The notes: a model not told the origin generated them from the letters alone. Shown: positions 50,269 to 58,581, numbered from the stretch's first letter. The stretch: 64,000 bases of DNA from Citrobacter sp. 18056 (GCA_902706235.1 CACSJR010000008.1:62001-126000); one strand, 5' to 3'. Numbers and translations are program-made.

Positions 50269-51432
50269 TTAATCAGTGGTGAGGCGATCAAGAGCGAGGG
50301 AGATAAGGTACTTCACCCCCAGAGGAAGAATATCGTCGTTGAAGTCATAATCCGGGTGATGACAGAACACGCCGCCCTGCCCCAGCAGCGCATAAGCACC
50401 GGGCTTACGCAGCAGGAACTCGGAGAAATCTTCCGAACCATTAAGCGGCTCAATATCGCGCTTTACCGCACTGGCACCGAATACCTGTTCCGCCGCTCGC
50501 GCTGCCGCCCGCGCCTGCTCGGGGTGATTGACGGTGGCCGGTGAACCATTGGCAAAACGCACGCTGATCTGACATTCGCTGGCAAGCGCAACACCTTCGC
50601 AAATCGCTTCGATTCGCGCTTTCGCCTGCGCACGCAGCCGTTCGTCAAAAGTACGCAGAGTACCGCTGAGCGACGCACTGGCCGGGATCACGTTCGGCGT
50701 GGTGCCCGCATGGACACTGCCCATACTCAACACCACCATTGCCGCCGGATCGACACTGCGGCTGACTACGGTTTGCAGGGTGCAAATCAGCTGCGCCGCC
50801 GCCATGATCGGGTCACGACACTTTTCCGGTGCAGAGCCGTGGCCGCCCACGCCCTGGATCTCAAACAGCACGTCGTCGCAGGAGGCCAGCATCGCCCCGT
50901 CACGCACGCCAAAGATACCCGGCGGCAGGTGCGGTGCGTTATGTAAGCCGTAGATTTCATCCCAGCCAAAGCGAGCTTCGGCCTCGTCGGCCAGCATCGC
51001 CAATGCGCCGCCACCGTTCTCCTCCGCAGGCTGGAACAGCAGCACTATCTTGCCGAAGAATTGTCGATTTTCACTGAGCCAGCCCGCCGCACCGAGCAGC
51101 ATCGCGGTGTGTCCGTCGTGCCCGCAGCCGTGAAATGCCCCGGCCAACGTCGAGCGCCACTTCGGCGAGCCGCCTTCGTCCATCGGCAGCGCGTCCATAT
51201 CCGCGCGCAGGGCGATAGTCCGGCCCGGCCCGCATTCCCCATGAATGACACCCACCACGCCGGTGCCGCCGACGCCGGTCCAGGTATCGATTCCCCACGC
51301 CCGTAGCTGGCTGGCGACACGCGAACTGGTGCGCCGCTCGCCGAATGCCACTTCCGGGTGAGCATGCAGATCGCGACGAAAGGCCACCAGCGCCTCAACG
51401 TCAAACGTCAGTTCAGGAATACTTTTCGCCAT
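50269..51432 (-). CDS. M20-family amidohydrolase (HipO/IAA-amidohydrolase type)
   Basis: 387 residues from ATG 51432. Metal-binding motifs of the M20D hippurate/N-acyl-amino acid hydrolases: DLHAHPEVAFGE, ALRADMDALPM, HGCGHDGHTAMLLGAA, LLFQPAEENGGGA and GSEDFSEF. Likely removes an acyl or conjugate group from an amino acid in the cytoplasm; the downstream amino-acid binding protein fits uptake and hydrolysis of the same conjugate (inference). Divergent from a LysR-type gene. Confidence 0.88.
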   Translation of the reverse strand: MAKSIPELTFDVEALVAFRRDLHAHPEVAFGERRTSSRVASQLRAWGIDTWTGVGGTGVVGVIHGECGPGRTIALRADMDALPMDEGGSPKWRSTLAGAFHGCGHDGHTAMLLGAAGWLSENRQFFGKIVLLFQPAEENGGGALAMLADEAEARFGWDEIYGLHNAPHLPPGIFGVRDGAMLASCDDVLFEIQGVGGHGSAPEKCRDPIMAAAQLICTLQTVVSRSVDPAAMVVLSMGSVHAGTTPNVIPASASLSGTLRTFDERLRAQAKARIEAICEGVALASECQISVRFANGSPATVNHPEQARAAARAAEQVFGASAVKRDIEPLNGSEDFSEFLLRKPGAYALLGQGGVFCHHPDYDFNDDILPLGVKYLISLALDRLTTD

Positions 51433-51526
51433 CAGGACCGCCCTCTCACTATTCGGGATGCGTAACATTCGCTGGTCTGATGCTATAAGTGTTTTAATTT
51501 AAGGGTCAATTTCCCGTTTCTTATGC

Positions 51527-51545
51527 CTATAACCGGGCGTTATAG
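51527..51545. promoter_or_regulatory. LysR-type T-N11-A palindrome
   Basis: CTATAACCGGGCGTTATAG, perfect 7-base arms with a 5-base spacer, containing TAAC-N5-GTTA (T-N11-A). It lies in the divergent gap, about 82 bases upstream of the amidohydrolase and directly before the ribosome binding site of the LysR gene: expected position for autorepression and activation of the amidohydrolase. Confidence 0.65.
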
Positions 51546-51556
51546 AGGGAGGCGTT

Positions 51557-52429
51557 ATCAAGACTTCACAGCTGAAACTGCTGGTTGCCATCGCGCGCCA
51601 GGGCACATTAATGGGTGCTGCCAGCGAGCTACACCTGACACAGCCTGCTGTCACCAAAAGCATTAAAGAACTGGAAGCTCAGCTTGGCGTGCAGCTGTTG
51701 GTTCGTAGCGGTCGCGGGGTGCGTTTCACCGACTACGGTGAAATTCTGCTGCATTCTGCGCGGCGCATAACCGCCGAAATAGAGAGCGCCGAACAGGCCA
51801 TCGCCCAAATGAAATCCGCCACCCCATCAACGCTCAAAATCGGCGTGTCGCTGCTGTCCGCTACCGTTCCCGTCTACGCCGCATTAAGCCGCTTTCGCGC
51901 CCGCTGGCCGCAGACACAGCTGGAAATTATGGAAGGGATGCCGCGCCAGATTATCGACAGCCTGCGCAGCGGCGAATTCGATTTGTGCCTCGCGTTCATT
52001 GCCGACAGCGATTCGATCGCCGAGTTTGCCTTTATTCCGCTAGCCCGCTGGCCACAACGCCTCATGTACAGCGGTGATGCGAATGATGCGTCGCTGCAGG
52101 TGCTCTCCGCCAGCCAGTGGTTATGGAATCACACCGCCGAAAGCTGGTTGCCGTTCTGGCAACATCTTGCCGCCGGGGCAACGAGTGCGCCACCCCAGCA
52201 GATGACGCTTTGCACCTCATGGACGATTTACCGTCAGCTGGCGCTGGAGCCCAATACCGTCAGCATCTGGCCGGAGTTTCTGTTGCAGGGCGACAACGCT
52301 CCCCACACCTTAACGCCCCTGCGTTTTGCGCTCCCGGAGATAACGCTCGGCTTTATGGTTCGCCGCGACCACGTGTTCAGCCGCGCCACCGAACACTTTA
52401 TCGAGTGCGTGAAAGCCGAACTGAAATAA
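51557..52429 (+). CDS. LysR-family regulator with non-canonical start
   Basis: 290 residues if read from ATC 51557. The first ATG (51611) would cut off the first helix of the DNA-binding domain; the upstream codons read IKTSQLKLLVAIARQGTLMGAASELHLTQPA when joined, a complete LysR N-terminus (continuing TKSIKELEAQL). No ATG, GTG or TTG occurs in frame between the TAA at 51530 and 51611, while GGGAGG at 51547-51552 sits four bases before ATC. Either an AUC start is used or a G-to-C change at 51559 damaged an ATG. Probable controller of the divergent amidohydrolase. Confidence 0.75.
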   Translation: MKTSQLKLLVAIARQGTLMGAASELHLTQPAVTKSIKELEAQLGVQLLVRSGRGVRFTDYGEILLHSARRITAEIESAEQAIAQMKSATPSTLKIGVSLLSATVPVYAALSRFRARWPQTQLEIMEGMPRQIIDSLRSGEFDLCLAFIADSDSIAEFAFIPLARWPQRLMYSGDANDASLQVLSASQWLWNHTAESWLPFWQHLAAGATSAPPQQMTLCTSWTIYRQLALEPNTVSIWPEFLLQGDNAPHTLTPLRFALPEITLGFMVRRDHVFSRATEHFIECVKAELK

Positions 52430-52444
52430 TTTTTTTACGCCAGC

Positions 52445-52470
52445 GTAACTTTTTCATCACCTCCGGCGAA
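52445..52470 (+). promoter_or_regulatory. ECF sigma-type promoter GTAACT-N16-CGAA
   Basis: GTAACT at 52445-52450 and CGAA at 52467-52470, exactly 16 bases apart, 42 bases before the peroxiredoxin start. The AAC-containing -35 and CGAA -10 are typical of ECF sigma factors, and GTAACC-N16-CGAA is, as I recall, the form described for the Caulobacter SigF regulon whose anti-sigma is of the same family as the one encoded here. Confidence 0.6.
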
Positions 52471-52512
52471 CTGTAGGAGAAGACCTTTTCCCTTACGTGA
52501 CTGGAGCTGACC

Positions 52513-53076
52513 ATGATTGCTGTAAAACATCGCTTATCTCTGCTGACCGCCGCCGCTGCCTTTGGCCTTTCGCTGATGGCGTTCAACGCTGACGCCGCTC
52601 TACCGGCGGGTGCTCAGGCGCCCACTTTCCAGCTGCAAGGTGCGCTGGCGGGTAAACCGCTGACCTTCTCACTGCAGCAGGCCCTGCAAAAAGGCCCGGT
52701 GGTGCTCTACTTCTTCCCGGCGGCATTCACCAAAGGCTGTACGCTGGAAGCCCATGATTTCGCTGAAGCTACCGATGATTTTAAAAAGCTGGGCGCGACG
52801 GTGATTGGTGTCACCGCCGGGAACGTCGATCAGGTCGGGAAATTCTCCCAGCTGGAATGCCGTAACAAATTTGCGGTCGCCGCCGATCCGGGCGCGAAAG
52901 TCGCCGCGGAGTACCAGACGCAAATGCAAATGGGCGGTAAAACGCTGTCTGACCGCACCTCGTTTGTCATTGCGCCGGACGGAAAAATCCTGCTGAGCTA
53001 CACCGACCGTAACCCGGACGCCCACATCCAGAAAACCATGGATGCGGTGAAACAGTACGCCCAGTCGCACTCCTGA
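52513..53076 (+). CDS. Exported AhpC/TSA-type peroxiredoxin
   Basis: 187 residues. Sec signal peptide about 1-28 (ending NADA|A), then a peroxiredoxin domain with the PxxxTxxC motif FFPAAFTKGC: peroxidatic Cys76. A second cysteine, Cys116 in SQLECRNKF, could be the resolving residue; the 40-residue spacing differs from BCP. Likely reduces peroxides in the periplasm, with electrons from the DsbD-like protein encoded 35 bases downstream. First gene of a four-gene operon behind an ECF-type promoter. Confidence 0.85.
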   Translation: MIAVKHRLSLLTAAAAFGLSLMAFNADAALPAGAQAPTFQLQGALAGKPLTFSLQQALQKGPVVLYFFPAAFTKGCTLEAHDFAEATDDFKKLGATVIGVTAGNVDQVGKFSQLECRNKFAVAADPGAKVAAEYQTQMQMGGKTLSDRTSFVIAPDGKILLSYTDRNPDAHIQKTMDAVKQYAQSHS

Positions 53077-53111
53077 GCGCTGGCACTCCTGAAAGCAAAT
53101 AGAGACGCGCT

Positions 53112-54335
53112 ATGCTAACCGCCCTGTTCGCCGCCTTTTTAGGCGGCATTATTCTCAACTTTATGCCGTGCGTATTTCCGGTGATTTCGCTAAAGGCGTT
53201 CGGCCTGATCCGCCATGACGGCGATCTTTCCAGCGCCCGCCGCGAGGGCCTCGGCTTCCTGCTCGGGGTCATCGTCACCATGATGGTGCTGGCCGGAATA
53301 TTACTGGCGGCGCGGGCCGGTGGCGCGGCGGTTGGCTGGGGCTTTCAGCTTCAGTCGCCGCTGGTGATTGCCCTGCTGGCGTTGGTCATTCTCGGTGCGG
53401 CGCTGAACCTGCTCGGCGTGTTTGAAGTCGGCTTATCGCTCCAGCGCGCGGGGGAAATTTCCCTCGGACGCGGGGCGTTTATGCGCTCGGCGCTGACCGG
53501 TGCACTGGCGATTATCGTCGCCACGCCGTGCTCGGCCCCATTCATGGCGAGCGCTATCGGCTACGCGCTGGTTCAGCCAGCGGCCGTTGCACTGGCGATA
53601 TTCTTTGCGCTGGCGCTGGGGTTTGCCGCGCCGTTTACGCTGATTTCACTGTTCCCGGCGCTGGCCAAACGTCTGCCGCGACCTGGGGCGTGGATGAACA
53701 CCCTCAAACATGCGTTAGCGTTCCCGATGCTGGGGGCGTTTGCGTGGCTGGTGTGGGTGTTGGCGCAACAGGCTGGTACTACGGCGCTCGGCACTCTGCT
53801 GGCTGGTTCGGTGGTGCTGAGTTTCGCCGCCTGGCTGTACGGGATTGCCCAGCGTCGGCATCTCGCCGGACGCGGTTATCGGGTGATGTACGCCGTCACT
53901 GTCGCGCTGCTGGTTGCGATTCTGCTGCCGCTCCCGGGCGTGATGAAGCCAGTTGAAACCGTCGAAACCACCGTCAGCACCGCCCCAATCAAATGGACGC
54001 CGCAAACCGTGGCGGATCAGCGGGGGCACGGTAAAGCCATTTTCGTTAACTTTACCGCGTCGTGGTGCATCACCTGTCAGGTGAACGATAAAACCTCGCT
54101 GTCGACCCAGGCCGTGAAAGAGGCACTGGCGCGCACCGGCACGCTGTATATGGTGGCAGATTCGACTAAGTTTAATGCTGATGTCGATGACGCTCTCAGC
54201 CAGTTCGGTCAGGGTGGATTGCCGATGTACGTGGTATATCCTGCCGACGGCGGCGCACCGAAAGTGTTGCCTCAGGTGTTGACCCCGAGCATTGTGGTCA
54301 ACGCCCTTAATCAGGCGGCCGGGAAAAAGGCGTGA
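53112..54335 (+). CDS. DsbD/ScsB-like thiol electron transporter (short form)
   Basis: 407 residues. Eight hydrophobic segments of the DsbD/CcdA type with the redox pair Cys20 (LNFMPCVFPV) and Cys140 (VATPCSAPFM), followed by a periplasmic thioredoxin domain with ASWCITC (Cys319, Cys322). Unlike E. coli DsbD it has no N-terminal periplasmic immunoglobulin-like domain. It should carry electrons from cytoplasmic thioredoxin across the membrane; the peroxiredoxin just upstream is the natural acceptor, as for ScsB and its peroxiredoxin in Caulobacter (family knowledge). Confidence 0.88.
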   Translation: MLTALFAAFLGGIILNFMPCVFPVISLKAFGLIRHDGDLSSARREGLGFLLGVIVTMMVLAGILLAARAGGAAVGWGFQLQSPLVIALLALVILGAALNLLGVFEVGLSLQRAGEISLGRGAFMRSALTGALAIIVATPCSAPFMASAIGYALVQPAAVALAIFFALALGFAAPFTLISLFPALAKRLPRPGAWMNTLKHALAFPMLGAFAWLVWVLAQQAGTTALGTLLAGSVVLSFAAWLYGIAQRRHLAGRGYRVMYAVTVALLVAILLPLPGVMKPVETVETTVSTAPIKWTPQTVADQRGHGKAIFVNFTASWCITCQVNDKTSLSTQAVKEALARTGTLYMVADSTKFNADVDDALSQFGQGGLPMYVVYPADGGAPKVLPQVLTPSIVVNALNQAAGKKA

Positions 54336-54389
54336 TCTCCGCAGCAGCGGCGCGCCAGACCGTTCCGGCGTCAAGCAGCAAGGCGGAAT

Positions 54390-54959
54390 ATGGGTAAGGT
54401 GGAAGTCCCGCGCGATGCGTGGCCTGCGTTTATGGCGCGCGCCCAGGCAGGTGACCGGCAGGCGTATACGCAGCTGTTGCAGACGCTGGTGCCGGTCATT
54501 CGCGCGATAGTCCGCAAACAGGTGGACGACGAGGTGCTGACCGAAGACGTGATTCAGGACGTGCTGCTCACCCTGCACCGGATTCGGCATACCTACGATC
54601 CCGCCAGCCCTTTTCTGCCCTGGCTGATGGCGATTTCTCAGGCCCGCGCCATTGATGCCCTGCGCCGTCGCGGACGCCGCGACCGAAGGGAAGTGGTTGA
54701 GGATGAGGCAACGCTGAACGTGCCCGACAACGCACTGGCCCTCAAGGCTGAAATGCTGGACGTCGGCGAGGAGCTGGACGGCTTTTTAAACCAGCTGCCC
54801 GCGCGCCAGCGTCAGCTGGTGGAAGATGTGCATTTACAGGAAATGAGCCTCGCCGAAGCCGCTCAGGCCAATAATCTGACGGTCGGCGCGGTCAAATCGC
54901 TGCTACACCGGGCGTTGAACAATCTTCGTCGTTATGGAGCCCATCATGGACAGTCATGA
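54390..54959 (+). CDS. ECF-family RNA polymerase sigma factor
   Basis: 189 residues. Region 2 (about 20-90) contains EDVIQDVLLTLHRIRHTYDP and LPWLMAISQARAIDALRRRGRR; region 4 (about 130-185) contains LNQLPARQRQLVEDVHLQEMSLAEAA followed by a helix-turn-helix. No region 1.1 or 3, as in ECF sigmas. It overlaps the next gene by 14 bases; the next gene encodes the cognate NrsF-like anti-sigma. Expected to transcribe its own operon from the upstream GTAACT-N16-CGAA site. Confidence 0.9.
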   Translation: MGKVEVPRDAWPAFMARAQAGDRQAYTQLLQTLVPVIRAIVRKQVDDEVLTEDVIQDVLLTLHRIRHTYDPASPFLPWLMAISQARAIDALRRRGRRDRREVVEDEATLNVPDNALALKAEMLDVGEELDGFLNQLPARQRQLVEDVHLQEMSLAEAAQANNLTVGAVKSLLHRALNNLRRYGAHHGQS

Positions 54960-55575
54960 GGCGTTAATCGAAAAACTCAGCCGAAGCGCGGCCCCCATAA
55001 AACGCACTCTGCCGGTACGCTGGCGCGTGGTGAGTTGGGTACTGCTGGCCCTGCCCACGGGTGCCCTGGCGAGCCTGTTGCTTCAGCGCACCGCCACCGA
55101 TTGGTCGCAGCCGGGCGCGGCGTGGGCGATGGCGCAACTGGGGCTGGCGTTTACCTTTGGCTTGCTGGCGATCAATGCGGCGTTCACTCTGAGTATTGCC
55201 GGACGCCGCCCGCTGAACATGCGCTGGCTGATGGCGCTGGCGATGGTGTGGCTGGGGTCGGTACTGGTGAATATTGGCCACCCGCCGTTGTCCGCCAGCA
55301 GCCTGCATGATACCCACTGCTACACATTTATGGTCACGGTCAGCGTGCCGATGGTAGCGCTGGTCATTGGCTATCTGCGCAGGACCCGCACGTTAAATCC
55401 GCTGCGCAGCCTGGCGCTATCCGGCACCGGCGTGGCGGCGATGGCGCTCGCGCTGCTGACGTTCTGCCATCCGGTGCATCTGCACCCGGAAGATTTCCTG
55501 ATGCACCTTGCGGCGATTGTCACCATCATCGGTGCAACGGTAGCGCTAGGCTGGCGTTGGGTTAGCGCTTACTGA
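54946..55575 (+). CDS. NrsF/DUF1109-type membrane anti-sigma factor
   Basis: 209 residues from ATG 54946 (GGAG six bases upstream). Six hydrophobic helices after a short cytoplasmic N-terminus, the DUF1109 layout. Two cysteines in predicted periplasm-facing positions, Cys125 (HDTHCYTF) and Cys174 (LTFCHPVHLHPEDF), are 49 residues apart, close to the spacing of the two sensing cysteines of Caulobacter NrsF. Probably holds the sigma factor at the membrane until metal or oxidant stress acts on the cysteines. The end overlaps the convergent LysE-type gene by 14 bases. Confidence 0.82.
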   Translation: MDSHEALIEKLSRSAAPIKRTLPVRWRVVSWVLLALPTGALASLLLQRTATDWSQPGAAWAMAQLGLAFTFGLLAINAAFTLSIAGRRPLNMRWLMALAMVWLGSVLVNIGHPPLSASSLHDTHCYTFMVTVSVPMVALVIGYLRRTRTLNPLRSLALSGTGVAAMALALLTFCHPVHLHPEDFLMHLAAIVTIIGATVALGWRWVSAY

Positions 55576-56182
55576 GCACCAGACGCGCCGCGAACAGCAG
55601 GAACGCGGCGCCGGTTGCGCGATCCATCCATTTCACCACCGCCTGTTTTTTTAGCACATCTGCCGCATAGCCCGATGCCACAATCAGCGTCAGCGACCAC
55701 AATGTCCCCAGACAGACGTGAATTGAGACCAGCAGGAAGGTCCAGACAATCGGCGAGTGCCCGACAGGAATGAACTGCGGCAGAAACGAGACGTAAAACA
55801 CGCCCATCTTTGGGTTCAGCACATTGCCCAACATTCCGCGCAAAAACCAGTTACTACTGCGCACATCGCCTTCAACCTGCAAGGTAAAACGCTGTCGCGG
55901 GCGCAGCAGCAGCTGAATACCCAGCCAGCACAGATATGCTGCTCCGCACCATTTCAGCACCGTATATGCCAGCTCCGACACCGCCAGCAACGCGCCAAGG
56001 CCAAACGCCACCAGAGCCCCCCAGATAAAGCAGCCCAGATCGATGCCCAGCGCCGCATGGACGGCTTTTTTGCCGCCTTCGGCAACCGACGTTCGTAGAA
56101 TTAATGCAGTATCAAGCCCGGGGGTCAGCGTTAATAACGCTGCGGCGAAAGTGAATGCGAGGAGGGAATCTGTGACGGACAT
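55562..56182 (-). CDS. LysE/RhtB-family amino acid exporter
   Basis: 206 residues from ATG 56182, six hydrophobic segments. The family motif TPGLDTALILRTSVAEGGKKAVHAALGIDLG is split here by description only: it starts with LTLTPGLD near residue 18 and continues with a G-x-K/R region and NPKMGVFY near residue 120. Exports an amino acid such as homoserine, threonine or leucine; substrate cannot be told from sequence. Confidence 0.88.
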   Translation of the reverse strand: MSVTDSLLAFTFAAALLTLTPGLDTALILRTSVAEGGKKAVHAALGIDLGCFIWGALVAFGLGALLAVSELAYTVLKWCGAAYLCWLGIQLLLRPRQRFTLQVEGDVRSSNWFLRGMLGNVLNPKMGVFYVSFLPQFIPVGHSPIVWTFLLVSIHVCLGTLWSLTLIVASGYAADVLKKQAVVKWMDRATGAAFLLFAARLVLSKR

Positions 56183-56418
56183 TTTTACGTCTCCGAAAGC
56201 GTGGAGATTACGCAAAAATTAACAATGTGGCAACATCAAAATTCAAGAATGATATCGCGAAAATGTCGTCATCATGCCCGACAGAAAACGTCGTTTTTCT
56301 ATCTCATTCGGCGTTCACAGATTCGCTGCGCGCATCATGTGCGATTTAAAAACTGTTAGTGGTTGGCGGGCGTATCGCTTAAAGAAATGACAACAGGGGG
56401 CGCAATGTCCCCTGTTTT

Positions 56419-57048
56419 CTATGAGACCGTTGGTGGTTGCTCGTTCAAACTACGCTCTGCTCTAAGCTGGTAGAAGTAATAAGCGATGCTTGCTGTCAGG
56501 CACAACGTATAACCGAACGACTCAGCGCCTTCTTCAACCATGTTTTTCACCACCCGAAGATACTCATCTCCGAGCACCGATTCCCATAGCGAGTGCATAC
56601 CGAACAATCTTGAAAAGACTAAAATACATAGCAACCCGGAAATCATCATTCCGTAGTAAGGCGTAAGCGGATAGCGTGAAAGTTCAGCCAATGTCCTGCG
56701 AGGATGTCTTGCTGTGTAAGCAATCACAATGATGGAGGAGAATAAAGCAAACCATACCCAGCTACCGTGAGAGATGAGATCGAATAAACCATCGAGTTCC
56801 CGAATCAGCATCGCAAGGAAAAAACCACCGATCAGGAGATTACAATTACGCATGAATGCGGAGTCATTAACTAACTTGAAGTGAATGACTATTATCGCCG
56901 CAAGCATTCCTGCTTGAAGTGTTTCGGTTACGGATATCTCGCCGAGTTTATCTTGCAAAACATGCACATCGAGCCACAAACCGAACAACACAGCACTTGC
57001 CAGAACAGCAGCAAGAAGAATGTAAATCATGGTGCGTACTAAAAACAT
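56419..57048 (-). CDS. Unassigned six-helix membrane protein
   Basis: 209 residues, five to six hydrophobic segments (about 5-25, 45-60, 70-85, 95-110, 130-150, 175-195) and a charged C-terminus (RAERSLNEQ). I do not recognise the family. A conserved-looking polar patch MLIRELDGLFDLISHGSW between helices 3 and 4 and VVKNMVEEGAESFGY before the last helix carry acidic residues within hydrophobic context. Single gene, flanked by gaps of 236 and 345 bases. Confidence 0.7.
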   Translation of the reverse strand: MFLVRTMIYILLAAVLASAVLFGLWLDVHVLQDKLGEISVTETLQAGMLAAIIVIHFKLVNDSAFMRNCNLLIGGFFLAMLIRELDGLFDLISHGSWVWFALFSSIIVIAYTARHPRRTLAELSRYPLTPYYGMMISGLLCILVFSRLFGMHSLWESVLGDEYLRVVKNMVEEGAESFGYTLCLTASIAYYFYQLRAERSLNEQPPTVS

Positions 57049-57393
57049 AACAATCCCATTAAGTGTATCTAACGCGATGTTACAACGTTCAGAGACACGC
57101 AGATTGGCTTATCGAGTTATTCCTACACTTTTCTAACATTCGAGTTTGTAAGTGGTCACGCAGGCTATTTGCGGGGCAGGGTCAGTGAACAGCTATGCCT
57201 GCGTTTTGGCCCGGTAGTAACGCGTAAACAAGCTAAGGCTCACGCTCTTTTCGTGGTTTTAATGGTGTTTATTACTTAAAAAATGCCAGAAATCACACTT
57301 CGGGCAGAGAGAAGGCTTTCCCCTATTGCCTGCTGAACGCATTAGGCTATGTTGACTTTTGGTTCCTCAAATGTAACTAAAAGGTTAACTGCA
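57049..57393. other. Gap upstream of the ABC importer operon
   Basis: 345 bases without a credible gene. It contains 8-base inverted arms ACGCAGGC/GCCTGCGT at 57158-57204 and the leader of the binding-protein gene. No operator was recognised. Confidence 0.55.
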
Positions 57394-58482
57394 ATGTCGA
57401 ACACATTCCGTATTTCTCTGATCTCTGCCGCAGTTTTCATTTCATCCTCCGCGTTCTCAGCCCTGCCGCAGGGCTATCCGGCTGACTATCAGAAAGTCGT
57501 TGATGCCGCGACGAAAGAAGGCAAAGTGGTTATCTATTCCACCACTGATACCAAAGCCGCCGGGCCGCTGATTAAAGGTTTTGAAGCGACCTATCCGGGT
57601 ATTAAAGTTGAATATAACGATATGAACAGTACCGAACTGTACAACCGTTTTATCAGCGAACAGGCCGCAGGCGGCGGCAGTGGCGACGTGGTCTGGAGCT
57701 CATCGATGGATACGGCGCTCAAACTCGCCACCGATTACGCCCAGGAGTACGCCTCGCCTGAACAGAGTCAGCTGCCGAAATGGGCGGTGTGGAAAAATAA
57801 AGCCTACGGCACGACCTACGAGCCGGTGGTCTTTATCTATAACAAACGGCTGATCCCGGCCAACGAAGTCCCGGACTCTCACGCGGCGCTGGCAAAGCTC
57901 ATCGCCAGCCAGACCGACAAATTTAAAGGCAAAGTCACTACCTACGATATCGAGAAATCCGGCCTCGGCTTTATGCTCTCGGTACAGGATTCCAAAGCCG
58001 ATCCAAACTATTTCAAAACCCTGGCTGACGTAGCCAAAGGCGGCCTCGCCGTGCAGTCCTCGACGGGCACGATGATGGAAAGGGTCTCCTCGGGCGAAAA
58101 CCTGGTCGGTTTCAATATTCTGGGTTCCTACGCAGAAGCACGTGCCAAAACGGATCCATCACTGGGGATTTCCTATCCGAAAGATTACACCCTGGTGCTG
58201 TCGCGCGTTTCCTTCATCAGCCAACAGGCGCAAAACAGCAATGCCGCCAGGCTGTGGCTGGACTATGTGCTGTCTGAAAAAGGGCAGAGCATTCTGGCGA
58301 ATCAGGCCGACATTCCGTCTATCCGCAACGATATCGAAGGGAAAAACGACATCGACGGCATGACCAAAATATTGGGCAAAGCGCTGAAACCAATCCCGGT
58401 TGATGAATCTTTGCTGGAATACCTGCAGCCGAAAAAACGTCTGGATTACATCAAGCAGTGGCGCACCGCTGCCGCAAAATAG
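57394..58482 (+). CDS. ABC importer binding protein, AfuA/FbpA-like
   Basis: 362 residues from ATG 57394 (AAAGG upstream). Sec signal peptide about 1-23 (SSSAFSA), then a family 1-type binding protein with VVIYSTTDTKAAGPLIKGFE and YPGIKVEYNDMNS. Related to proteins annotated as iron(III) binders; some members (AfuA) bind hexose-6-phosphates. The FbpA iron tyrosine pair is not evident, so a phosphorylated or other organic ligand is as likely as iron. Confidence 0.82.
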   Translation: MSNTFRISLISAAVFISSSAFSALPQGYPADYQKVVDAATKEGKVVIYSTTDTKAAGPLIKGFEATYPGIKVEYNDMNSTELYNRFISEQAAGGGSGDVVWSSSMDTALKLATDYAQEYASPEQSQLPKWAVWKNKAYGTTYEPVVFIYNKRLIPANEVPDSHAALAKLIASQTDKFKGKVTTYDIEKSGLGFMLSVQDSKADPNYFKTLADVAKGGLAVQSSTGTMMERVSSGENLVGFNILGSYAEARAKTDPSLGISYPKDYTLVLSRVSFISQQAQNSNAARLWLDYVLSEKGQSILANQADIPSIRNDIEGKNDIDGMTKILGKALKPIPVDESLLEYLQPKKRLDYIKQWRTAAAK

Positions 58483-58492
58483 TGGCATGAAA

Positions 58493-58520
58493 TGGGGGAT
58501 GGCGTTTCGCCTATTCCCCC
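58493..58520. repeat. Intercistronic hairpin
   Basis: GGGGGAT-GGCG/CGCC-TATTCCCCC arms directly after the binding-protein gene; together with the REP sequence it may protect the upstream mRNA part. Confidence 0.5.
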
Positions 58521-58533
58521 TACAACAGCAATT

Positions 58534-58566
58534 CGTAGGTCGGATAAGCGTGAGCACCATCCGACA
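58534..58566. repeat. REP/palindromic unit
   Basis: GTAGGTCGGATAAGCG then CACCATCCGAC: the head and tail of an enterobacterial REP sequence with a shortened centre. Sits between the binding-protein and permease genes. Confidence 0.7.
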
Positions 58567-58581
58567 TCTAAGGGAAGTCGT

